Origin: Henricia sp. BOLD:AAB3569
Lineage: Eukaryota; Echinodermata; Asteroidea; Spinulosida; Echinasteridae
Assembly: GCA_037783545.1 (NCBI GenBank)
Contig: JBBELK010000372.1
Location: 372,001-436,000, forward strand
Reading direction: 5' to 3'
Length of the DNA stretch: 64,000 nucleotides
Shown here: in pieces, positions 13,101-25,100 of the stretch
How the letters are laid out: each line of letters starts with the position of its first letter
How positions within the stretch are numbered: the first letter of the stretch is position 1
The notes under the pieces: generated by a model
Database searches by the model: none
Told to the model about the DNA's origin: nothing
Seen by the model: only the letters and a program-made list of their open reading frames with translations
Translations under genes and position numbers: made by a program

Positions 13101-16100
13101 GTTTGCAGTCATTTCGCCCCAAAACCACTTCGCCCTGAACCATTTTATTTATTTATTTATTTTATTTATTTATATACCACATCCAACAGCGGAGGGACCG
13201 CCAATTACAGGAATGGGAGCAAGTATGGTTGAGTGCCTTGCTTAAGGGCACAGGTGCCACAACCTGTAACGGCCAGGAATCGAACCTACATTCTAGTACT
13301 AGCACAGGAACTTAAGTTCGACGCACTAGACCGCTCGGCCATAACACCCCATTTTGCCCTGAACCACGGCCTGTGGGGGCGAAGTAGCATTTGGGAGATG
13401 TATTGTTTGGACAATATAAACATGATGACCGTAGAAAACTTCCCCTGAAATGGTTTTGTCTGAAGTGTTATAGTCTTTGAGAAATTAGTTTAATCTCATG
13501 AGACGAAAATTCAATTCGCCCCAAAACCATTTCGCCCAAGTTTCCATTTCGCCCCCAAACCACTTCGCCCGAGTGCCATTTGGCCCCAAATCACTTCGTC
13601 CAAACACTACATCACCCAAATGCCACTTCGCCCCAAAAGCACTTCGTGCACAGGCCGTGGTTTAGGGCGAAATGGTTCAGGGCGAAGTGGTTTTGGGGCG
13701 AAAAGACTGCAAACTCGGAGCTGGTTTTTGCTCAGGTTGGTTTTAATCATGCATATCTTCAATCACACAGGGAGATAAAACCATTCTCTAACAGTTTACC
13801 AATCATGTATACTATCTTTAATCCAAAATGTTATGAAATTGGCCACAGATTGGGTTACAAATATTGGTAGCAGAGTGCAACTTGCATCAAATCAGGGACG
13901 CGAGTCACCAGCATTTCAGCAATGTACAATTATTTCCTGATCAACTTACCCCACGGTTGTCTCGCTGTTGCTAGGTGCTGCCACTGCGCTGTAACTGCTG
14001 CTGTTGCTACTAGCTGCAGTAGTGCTGCTGCTGTTAGGATCGTGTGGTTGTAGTTGCTCTGTCTGTTGCATCAGTAGTAGCTGTGACATCTCTAGAGCTC
14101 GGAGAAGACCTTCTGTCATGCTTCCAGGATCTGGAATGGTACACAGAAAAATAAAACCAATCCTTGATTTGGAGTTAAGCCAAATATATACGAATTTTAC
14201 TTATAAGAATTTTTGGTTGAAACAAAATTCTTAGCCAAAATCAGTATTCATTTCGGTAAGTTTTTTTAATTCAGGGAAGCACATTTAAGCAAATTTTACG
14301 AACATCACACGCACACTGTAACAGGTTTTGGATGGTTTTGTTTGGGTGCGCGTAAAGTGCGTTTTGCGTAAGAATTATGCTCATGAGAAGGCGCAATATT
14401 TTGCACCAGTGACGGGAGAAAGGTTGTCATCAGTTGTGACTCAAGTCAGACTTGAGCTGAGTTATTATAACCGTGGTAGGCCAACCACACAGTAAACTCT
14501 CAGTGCATCTCTGTGAGTATGTACATACCTCTGTTTCCCTGTCCATGACGTTTCCTGTTGGGTTTGAGGTGAAGGTCAAGGAACGCCAGGGGTGAGTCGT
14601 CCTGCTGGTCGGTGGATGATTCAGCTTGGGCTACGGCTTCTTGCAGTGATGCCTCAATAGCCTGGCGGAATGCCTCATCCTAAAACACAATCAATCATTG
14701 TACAAATATGACATGGTTTGAGGGTCGATAGTCAACATTAGTTCCCCTCAGTATTGGATGTTGACAAACTAGTTCCCAAGGCGAAGGCCAAGAGAACTAG
14801 TTTGTCAACTTCCTATATAGGGCTCGAATTTCATGAACAAATCTGCTAGACCACAGGGTTAGTAGCTTAAATCATTTACTGGACCGACGCTATTTTTACA
14901 AGACCAAAGCCACAAGGAACGTGATTTACTGTTCGTTAGTTTAAAAATGCACTGGACCAGTACGGTGGAGAAAGCACTAGACCGAGGCTTAAATTACTGG
15001 CCTCGGTCCACCGGTCCAGTGGGTATTTCGAGCCCTGAATTACACTTTGTTTAAAGGCAGGGGCTCGTCAGCAATACGCGCGCCAAATTCGTGCCACGAA
15101 ATACGCAGCTCCATGGAGCAAAGGCACGGAGCTAGCTGCGTACTTCGCGGCACAAATTTTACGTGCATGCATTGCTGACGAGCCTGTGCCTTTAAACAGG
15201 TTCTCTTGGATCTGGAGGAAATGACTAAAGTGGAACAGTCTCGAAAGCGATTCCAAAGAGATTACTCGATCAGTGCCTTGTTATCCACAAGTTCACTGTA
15301 TTCAACAGACTTCTGTTCTGATCAAGAATTGATATTTTAATAAGAAATCTGCATTTCGTTTTTTAAGAGCATATTCTCTGTCAAGCCTGAAGAGACCCAG
15401 ACACTTTGCTCAAAGACAGATTAAATGATTGGAAAACTTTTAAAAACAGGAACAACAGCATTATATAACTTAAGAAGAATGTTGTTAAACTGCCTTGTAG
15501 AAATTTCAGCCACATAGATGCAGTAATACTTCAGAAAACCTTTAAATCCATGCATGGTTTTTGTGTTGAATGAATTGTAAAAAAAATTTTTTTTTTTAAA
15601 GCACCTTTAGTTGGCAATTTCTCCCACAAAAGGAAAAAATCATGTGGTGTTTGTTACCATTACTATCAACACTTTTAGTCAGGGTTTTTCTTGTCAACTC
15701 GTGAAGTAAAATTTTGGGTAACTGCAAATGATGTATTGGGGGTTTTAGATGAAAAAACATAAAATCTACCACACCTCCTCATCCGAGTCACTATCCCAGC
15801 TTGGCTGTCGGTGGCTGGACGGACGTCGTGGGAGCCTGGGCGGCGTGTCGGGGGGAACAAGGCCCTTACCGACTGCCGACAGGAACTCGTGGCGTTTGCG
15901 TAGCACCAATTGCGCTGCCTGGATGATCTTATGTCGTGGGGTACGTAGATAATGGCGCGCCACCATCTGCGATAATGTCTCGGTGGCCTCCTCCAGCTCA
16001 TTCTGGTGTAAAGCAAATGAAATATTAGATTCAAATATTGGATACAAAAAAATTCAATTTTCCTCACAAAAATGGAGAGGTTTCGCATAGAAATACGGGC

Positions 16101-19100
16101 CTTTCCATAAAAACGAGAGCCAAATTATTACATCTCGATGTATTTCTAAACATCGCTGTTCGAAGTTACCTTAATTTAAAGCAATTTAGGTACAAACAGT
16201 GTTCTAAACATACAGTTGAAGTCAGAAGTATAAATACAACTGTATACAACCAAGTGTTAAAACTGGTGTGCTTACACCATTTTTGTAACAGTCTTTACTA
16301 AATTCTTGATTTTGTGGAATTCCTCACGTGCATGCAGTACTTAAAACATAGCTTGTACACCTTGCAATGGTTCGGGTAGTCCTGTTTATTATTTTTGGTG
16401 ATGTGGTAGTGGTGTACATGTATTTATACTTCTGACTTCAACTGTATTTTTAACAATTTACAGACATGTCTTAGCGTTGTGGTTTTGATATATTCAAGAG
16501 AATTGTTCAATGAAGTTTGTCTGGGGGGTGGGGGAGAGGTAGTTGGGAGGGGGTGGGGGAATTTTTCAACTTTTGTGATTACATTTTAAGGGGCATCCAA
16601 AGTTGTCAACATTTTCACGGTTCTACAAAGTGTAAGAAGGGGGTCGAAGGCTGCGTAGGACTTTACATGCACTGTAAAATGTTGACTTTTCATGGTAGTG
16701 ACAATTGTTGATAAGTAGTATTGCATTTAAAAGACTGCACCATTTTATTTAATAATTTTGTCATGTTTTGGGTAATATAAACGGGTAAAGGTGTTGTTCA
16801 ATCCACTTGAGTTCAGTGCACTAGACCTACAAGGCCAGACCTGTTGATACAGTTGGCACATACCTGCATGAATTCAAATATCTGTTTACTGCCGCCCCTG
16901 TCTTCTAAGTAGTAACCGTAAGGATAAGAGAAGCGTAGAATGCGTCGAGCCCGAAGTAACTCTGTGATGGATTCCTTGATGAACTTGGTTTCTTCTAGTG
17001 CTGCAGAAATTAGACTATACATGTATCTCCATGGCAATAAACAGATGTATCAATATCAAAAGCTCACTGGGGAAAATACTCTCTCCAAACTAATCACTTG
17101 GCGGCACTCTGTACAGTGGAAGGTACCGTGGCCAATAGACCGATCCAGTAAGCTCCGCCCATTTAGAAATTACCTAGCAACATGCCACACATGTGAAGCA
17201 CGTGTGCAGTAGAGTCGCGTGGCCGCGCCGTGCGTCAGCGTCCACGCCCTGGTCAGCGCGTATTGAAACACGCACACGCACACAGAAACTGCACGCTCGA
17301 AAGCAAAATGTGCACTTAAGTATCCGGTTGTGTGCGTGCACGTACAACACGCCTGCATTACGCGTAACGCGAGCGATCAAACAAAAACATCTCGACACAC
17401 ATCTAGAACGCAGTGAATGCAAAACATAGCAAAACGACCAGCTAATTTGGGTGAGTTTTTCCCGTTTACACAAAAACACATTTATGAAGGAATTAAAAGT
17501 AGGTTAGGATAGTCTTATACAATCCGTTTTAAATCGGCTAGGGTCCTCTGCGCTGATAAAAATTATGTTTATGGTGTTTTTGCGACACTCGTGCTGCATT
17601 TGAGGACTCGGGTAACCAAACATTTTGGTTACCTGAACCTGAGGCTGTGATTGGTCAATTCCAAAATGGGCGGAGCTTACTGGATCGGTCTATTGGTTTG
17701 AGTCGTTTAGTCACAACACATTTAAAAACAAATTTAGTCTGGTCTTTTGGATACAAACTGTGCATATTAAAGTAAGTACGTCAGTAGATTCATTTGATTA
17801 AAACTCAGCATTTTCAAACACACCTGATAAAACAATCAACTGCAGATAAGTAATTTGCCAAGCGTGTTTCATTTTCCCTGTAAAAGTATGGTTTAAAGGT
17901 TCAAGGAAAACATGTTCTAAATCTGTACAAACCCTGCCAAAATTAGCAGGTGGATTTTAATCTTCGTCAGATGAAGAACAATGCATTCACATTAGAAAAT
18001 CTCTTTGTCAGATGAAGCAATTCAAGTATATCAATTCAAGTCGAATCACGCAAGAGGCTAATTATAATAATATAATAATAATAATGAATATTTATATAGC
18101 GCAACGTTTCCACCCTCAAGGGCGCTCAAGGCACTGAAATACAAATTACACACTATTAAAGAAAACTACATTGGTGGGTTTTGAGACATGATTTGAAAGA
18201 GGATAGTGTATCACTTGATCTGATCTGAAAGGGCAATTCATTCCAAAATCGGGGTGCTGCCACTGAGAAGGATCGACTTCCCCACGTGCGACGTGATCTT
18301 GGTTGAAGGAGCAAGAGTTGACTACTAGAGCGTAAAGTGCGTGATGGTTTGTGATAAGAGTGCAGATCCGAGATGTATAATGGAGCCATGCCATTCAATG
18401 CCTTAAAAACAATGAGCATCATCTTGAAGATGATCCGATAATGTACCGGAAGCCAATGGAGCTTGTTTAGGACAGGTGAAATGTGGGAGAATTTTCTAGT
18501 TCGTGTAATCAGACGTGCCGCCGTGTTCTGAATGCGTTGTAAACGTGAAATTTGAACCTGTTGAATTACCTGACGGCCCTGATCGAGAACCTAGTTTCCT
18601 CATTTTAGCCGGTGCCCTACGTAGGAGTGGTTCCTCTAGACTGTGGCTCAGGCCGTGATTCTTGAAGCGCGTGTAGAAATGAATGAAACGATTCAACTCT
18701 TGCATATCGCGATGTTTCTTGTCGGCCTAATGTCAAACCAAAGGATGGGAAAAGGATGACTAAGGGGTTGTCCAAAGTTGTCAACATTTTCACGGTTCTA
18801 CAGAGCGTAGTATTTTTTAACTCCCTCTCCCCGAAATACTACTTTTTTGTCACTACCATGAAATGTCAACATTTTACAGTGCATGTAAAGTCCTACGCTG
18901 CCCTCGACCACCCCCACCCCCAACGCTTTGTAGAACTGTGAAAATGTTGAAAACTGGACGGCCCCTTAAAAAGGAAATTCTACAAATGAAGGATTTTTAT
19001 TTTAAATATACTTAACAAAAACAGAAATGCGCATTTTTGCAACTGCCAATATTTTGCAAATTAGCCACCACAGAGCAGAGTGGCAAATTTTCAAGTGAAA

Positions 19101-22100
19101 TAACCATTTCTCTACAGATTTTAAACCAATGTACACCCTACCTTTTGAAAAGTAGCAATGTTATAAAGTACTTTTCAGCAGGTTCATTAATTGTTTCAGT
19201 TAATAGACATCAAAGTGACAAATCAGCAAAATTGGCGTTACCAATTGGACACCCTTCAGTTGACGTAAAAAAGCATTACGCATGGGACACACAGAATGAA
19301 ATTTGTTGGTTCACATAATGCCCAACAAAACTGATAGTTATTGCAGAGCAGCCCGTTACAGGGCATGAATTTGAATATTCATGTTATTCTGAAACACCCC
19401 CCTGTGTTCTCCACTGGTCGACAATCTGTCAGGGTGCGCTGAGCAGCGCCCTCACATGGCAAACACTGACCAACCTGTGTTCCGTGTGAGGGTGATGTTC
19501 AAAACAGATGCATGCAACTGTCACGGCTGTTATCGGCCCCGGATTAGGTAGCCGATGCGATAGATATGCGTGTTATGTCTAGGCGGCAAATTTTTTATCC
19601 GGGTGCTAATGCTACCTCTGATGTCCGGGTGACACACCCAGACAAAACAGCTAGTGGAGAACCCTGGGGCGGTATTCACAAATCTCAATCTGAGCAGGGT
19701 ACTTAAGTCTGTCTTAAATCTAAGCACCCCGCTAAGATAAGTGGAGCACTCAACTTCGTATTCACAAAAGATTTAAGCGCCCCGCTTACCTTAGTGGTGT
19801 ACTTAATCAATCAGTGCACGCTTAACTCTGTCGCGTCATAATGTCTCTGCTATCAAAGCAGCGCAGACCACGCGCGGACGTTTCAAAAACATTCTATTAC
19901 TACGCGCGTGCATCATACGCGCACATTATGCGCGTGTCGTGCACACATACGCGTGCACGTACCACAAGTAGATGACGTACGTTGTGCTTTGCGGTAGTCA
20001 ATGGTCAGTGGCGAACAAGGACGGAAACGAAGGCTTGCTAAGGTCAGTAAGAATAGAAATTGAAATATGTGTATTCTCCCAATGTCTAAATTATATAGGC
20101 GTTCTCTAATCAATCTTATATACCTCATGCGTAGATTCCTGTCATCTGATTGGTTAAAAGTGGGGGCATTGAATCGGCTAGACCCGGCTCGTATATGCCC
20201 ACCGGGCAATAGTCTTTGCCATGCCCCGGGCATAGTCAATGGCGGAATCTCGACGTCTGTCGTAGATGATGAAGTCCTTAAGAAAGTAAGAGAAGTGGCC
20301 TACAGTGAAAACTGTGTCAGGTGAAATGTGCTATACTAAAGTGCCAGGTGATTATGCTACAAATGTTTGCTGTAAATTATACAACTTTTCCGCCGTAGAC
20401 CAGCTTCCGAAATCGAAACTAGAAGGACCACTGTCATGACTGTCATGACTGTATGATGTATCGTTACTTTTAACCAACCAGATGACAAAAATCTACACAT
20501 TCGGTATATAAAACAAATATTGACTGCTGTTTATTCGGGTCATGGTTAAGATTATATGCCCTCGGTGATCTCGAAGCCATGACTATGCCCCTCGGCGGCT
20601 TCGAGATCACCTTGGGCCTATAATCTTAACCATGCCCCTCATTGCAGTCAATATTTGTATAATATAGCCATTTTTCGATAACACACTAGGCAGAAAAATA
20701 CTGCAATTGCAGACGGTTGACCCAGCGTTAAATGCACTTAAGACAGGTCAGACCACACTTAAGTTTAAGTCTCAAAAATAAGTGGGGCACTAAAAGTAAA
20801 CGCGCTGTGAATACCACTTAACTTTATGATTTGACTTAAGTCTAGAATTTAAGCGGGGCGTTTAAATTTCATGACTTAAGTCGTTTTGTGAATACCGCTC
20901 CTGACCCAAGAGGGGAATTTGAGTCGGTGAATCCCTTACATCAGTTAGCAGCGACTCTGCTTTCTCATCCACTTTAGTGACAACCTCAAAGCGATTACAG
21001 CGGAAGTAGCCTCCTGTCTCTGAACTGTGCTTACTCCATGGCTCTTGGCAGACCCAGCAGAAGTCGTGTTTACACTGTCAAGAAAATGCAAAAACATTCT
21101 TAAGACAGGCACTACACAAATGACTGCTGGGAATTAGGATATGGGTCATCACATCTCAAAACATACCTCTTTAATCAAGCATTTCACATGTAATCCTATA
21201 TGCCATAGCGCGGCGAATAGCTAGATGCTTGCGCTTTACAAGATTTATTATTATTATTATTATTATTCCATGAAAATAAGACACACAGTGTGACGTTTCT
21301 TTATTTCCACAAAATGATTAATAAGGGAGCAATGAGTCCTATGTATGATGTTGCATGATCAATTTTGAATTTTTCAGTCTTACCCTTGTGCCGCTATTTT
21401 TTTAAATGGTGTTTCTCGAACTGGAAAACCAAAATGTTTTTGTGCTGAAATTAACACAGTTCTCAAACTAAACAATCCTCTTCAATTTGAATTTGGAGGA
21501 TTATAGCTTGCATTTCTGCATGGTTCAAGACACTCTGTTGAAAAACATCAAATGTCACAAAATTCCATTTAGTTGACGTCTGCTTGTGAATTTCGTGACA
21601 ATTAATGAAGGTTCAAATTTGTCTCATTCAACAAATTGAATTTATGAATACTATTCATTCATGGGGTTATGAGGGCAAAAGAATACGTCAACAGTGATTT
21701 CAGATATAACAGGTAAATCATTCCTTCACTTCATGGAATGACCCATATGGGCAATTCCTTATTAAGGTAGATGTGATCTTTAAAGCTGTATTTATATTTT
21801 TGAGTGTAAATTGGATTTAAGTGATACAGGTAAGCATATGTCTAAAACTTCTGGGGAAAAAGAAAAGAATGTCTGATGTCCTTGGTATATTGTACAATTT
21901 TATTTTGGTGTGGGAAGTACCACAAATTACATGGGCATAAACAAACTGTAACGTAACTAACCTAACCATTAAACATCTCTTTTTATGATAATATGAATTC
22001 AAGAATGAATGTACATGTACTTTTTAGGGACATACCTTTGTGCATTTCATGTGGTTACATCCGTCGTTCTTCTGAATGGGAGCCATACACTTGGGGCATG

Positions 22101-25100
22101 GTTTGGAGTTTGTTACTAGCCATAGGCAGTTTGCTGCCAGCTCCGTTTCGTTGTCAGTACTGGCCACTACAGTCGAAGGACAAACGTAAAAGGAATAATT
22201 CCATGTTATGGGTGTACATTTGGCAAATGAGACAAATGAGACAAATGCCTTTGAAATGACTTTAATGAAAAGCCCGACGGCTTTATTAAAATTGCTGTGA
22301 AAGGTTTTGAAAGATTTTAATTACTCAGACTTGAGTCAACTTGAGTCCCGATTTGTACCGACTTGACTCGAGTCTCCAACTTCAAATGACTCGACTTGAC
22401 TCGAGTCACAAACAGAAATCACATGACTTAACTCAGACTTGAGTCTGCCAAAAAAGCGAATTAATATTTTTTTTGGTAATAAAATTGCAAATGTAGTATC
22501 TAACGTTTGCCATTTTAGTAACAGAAACATGAGAATGGTTTTAACATGGAACAAGTCTGGCCAGAAGTAGAAAAATATCCTACAGGACTGCCATTTCCTG
22601 TGGTTAGAGTAATTTTGAAATTAGTATGAACAATTTACTGCTGCGACTACTTAAATACTTGACTTGACCAACGTGCCTGTGTACTTCAGAAGGATAACTC
22701 ATGGCAGCCAATTATGCATCAGTACAAGGGTTTTTCCACAGTAAAAGGGGCATTTTGGCAACACAGACCATATTTTCAAGGAAATACCTTTGTCTAGTCT
22801 CAAAATATAAGAAATAAGTTTCAGTTGTTCTGAAGAGATAACTTTGGCCCAAAAAGGGTTACAAATAGTGTGACAACATGCCTTTCTAAAAACCCTGTGT
22901 ACAAATTTTTAATATACGCTCGTGACCGGGATGGACACTTGTGTTACATTTTAGGCCATCCTAGTTACGAGCGTATATTACAAAATGTGTACACAGGGTT
23001 TTTAGAAAGGCATGTTGTCACACTATTTGTAACTCTTTTTGGGCCTAAGTTATCTCTTCAGAACAAGTGAAACTTTTATTTTGAGACCAGACAAAGGTAT
23101 TTTCTGGAAATATGGTCAGTGTTGCCAAAATGCCCCCTTTATCGTGGAAAGACTCCAACCGTGCCTACTTTGTTATGCGTAGATCGAGTGGATAACCTGT
23201 TGCAAATAATCCACAGTTTGGCCTATAGACCGTGGGTTACATCGAAATATTAAACAACATGACCGACGATGCACCAATCAAATGACAGGGAATTATTCAT
23301 GTTTTTATAATGTTGGATCTTACACTCTTCAGGTTTAATCTCAGAAATCTTGTCCATCCATTTCTTCCAGTTTTCACAGCTACACGGCTCGTGAGCATCG
23401 CCGCTACAGTCCCTGGAGGTTGGAGAAATTAAGATTATCACACAATGTAACCGACAAAACATGACATATCACCACAAAAGGGATGTAAAAGTAGCCCCCA
23501 TCAATATAAGGATTTTATACTGAACTGAGATTTTTATTTTTTATGTAAGTCGCCCATTACAAGGCCCACGGGGAAAGGCCACTCGAGGTAAGGGCTACCG
23601 AAGTCGATTACGGAGAAACCAGCGCTTCACGCCGAAACAAGACCAGAATTATCAGTCTCTTTACTACATGAGTGGGGCTGGGAGGGGTAACTAGTCCGAA
23701 TCGAGACAACCAAGTTGCCTCTACCTCTATTATGAGCAAGCATGGTAAAGTGCCTTTCTCAAGGGCACAAGTGCCACAACCTGTCGCGGCCAGGATTCGA
23801 ACCTACATTCTAGTACTGGCACAGGAACATGAGTTCGATGCACCAGATCGCTAGGCCATAACACCCACAAATAAGCTTAAAAACAGGGTTCAAGTAGCTG
23901 AATTAGTTGTGTAGTTCTAGAATTACATCAATTTTAACACCGAGCTGGCCGGTGTTGAGTAGCCGGTTTGAATCATTAAGCAATGGTGACCGCAACTGAC
24001 GAGAGAATGTAATTGATATTTATTCTTCCCCGACACAAGTCAATTAAATTACATTTCTAATACGTTTTATACACATTGACGGGAAACAAACATTCTGGAT
24101 ATTAAGACAGTTTTTAGACTTTGCAAAATGTAAGTTTAAGGTTTTAACTTTTTGATAGGGTACTTGTAATAATTTGATGCCCATGTTATTTCCTCAAAAC
24201 AACATTTTTCGTATATTTTTAGAGAGGATACATGTATTTGTATGAAAAACAATCGTCTCAGTCATCTTTCCTTTACTGTGGAAAGACGCATCCACTATTA
24301 GTTTACTTACCAACAGAAAATGTGTCCCTGTCCACAGTCGACAGCGTGCGATATCGATGGCGGAGTGGAAGGAGTGCTTGCATTACTGGGCCGATGGCCG
24401 TTACTGGAACCAAACGACTTGGAGGGATCCTGCAGTGGCATCTGGACAGCGCGGCCGCAGCCGGCCACAGGACACCACTTGAGCTTGGGGTTGCTCTCTA
24501 CGAATGCCTGAAATCAGATTAATAGACAGAATGTCATGCATTACTGGGCTGATGGCCGTTACTTGAGTCAAACGACTTGAAAGGATCCTGCAGTGGCATC
24601 TGGACAGCGCGGCCGCAGCCGGCCACAGGACACCACTTTAGCTTGGGGTTGCTCTCCACGAAGGCCTGAGATCAGATTAATAGATAGAATGTCATGCATT
24701 ACTGGGGCGATGGCCGTTACTGGAACCAAATGACGTGGAGGGATCCTGCAGTGGCATCTGGACAGCGCGGCCGCAGCCGGCCACAGGACACCACTTGAGC
24801 TTGGGGTTGCTCTCCACGAATGCCTGAAATCAGATTAATATGAATAAGTGATTTTTTTGTTTAGGGATTGTATCGAATAAGATTAATAGATAGAATTCCT
24901 CTGATGTCATGTTTTTTGTCGTTTTGTGTGGTATCATAACTAAAATAGAGAGGTTTTGCAAACCGACGGATACACTTATGCATACGTTCAGCTATCCATA
25001 ACTGTTAGTGGATATTTCTGTGGTTTCGCCAATGCTGTAGGACTCGGGTCCGGTCTGAGTCCGGACTCGAGTCCCGATTTTCAAAAATTGGACTCGGACT

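Larger units (their letters stand above)
1126..13949. other. 12.8-kb transposon-rich interval between ANKIB1 exons 18 and 19
   Basis: Holds foldback families 1, 2, 5 and 6, two palindromes, the octamer array and family 9. I looked on the minus strand for a phase 2-to-1 exon that would link exons 18 and 19 and found none. Stretches 6,260-7,245 and 10,020-11,880 show only AT-rich sequence without recognisable features. Confidence 0.6.

Noticed and set aside
17174-17479. Cys/Arg-rich open frames near 17.3 and 59.5 kb
   Set aside because: Both are translations of inverted-repeat family 11 interior sequence, not conserved genes.
20067-20324. 85-aa frame as a possible transposase fragment
   Set aside because: It lies in a foldback element, but no catalytic or DNA-binding motif is visible.
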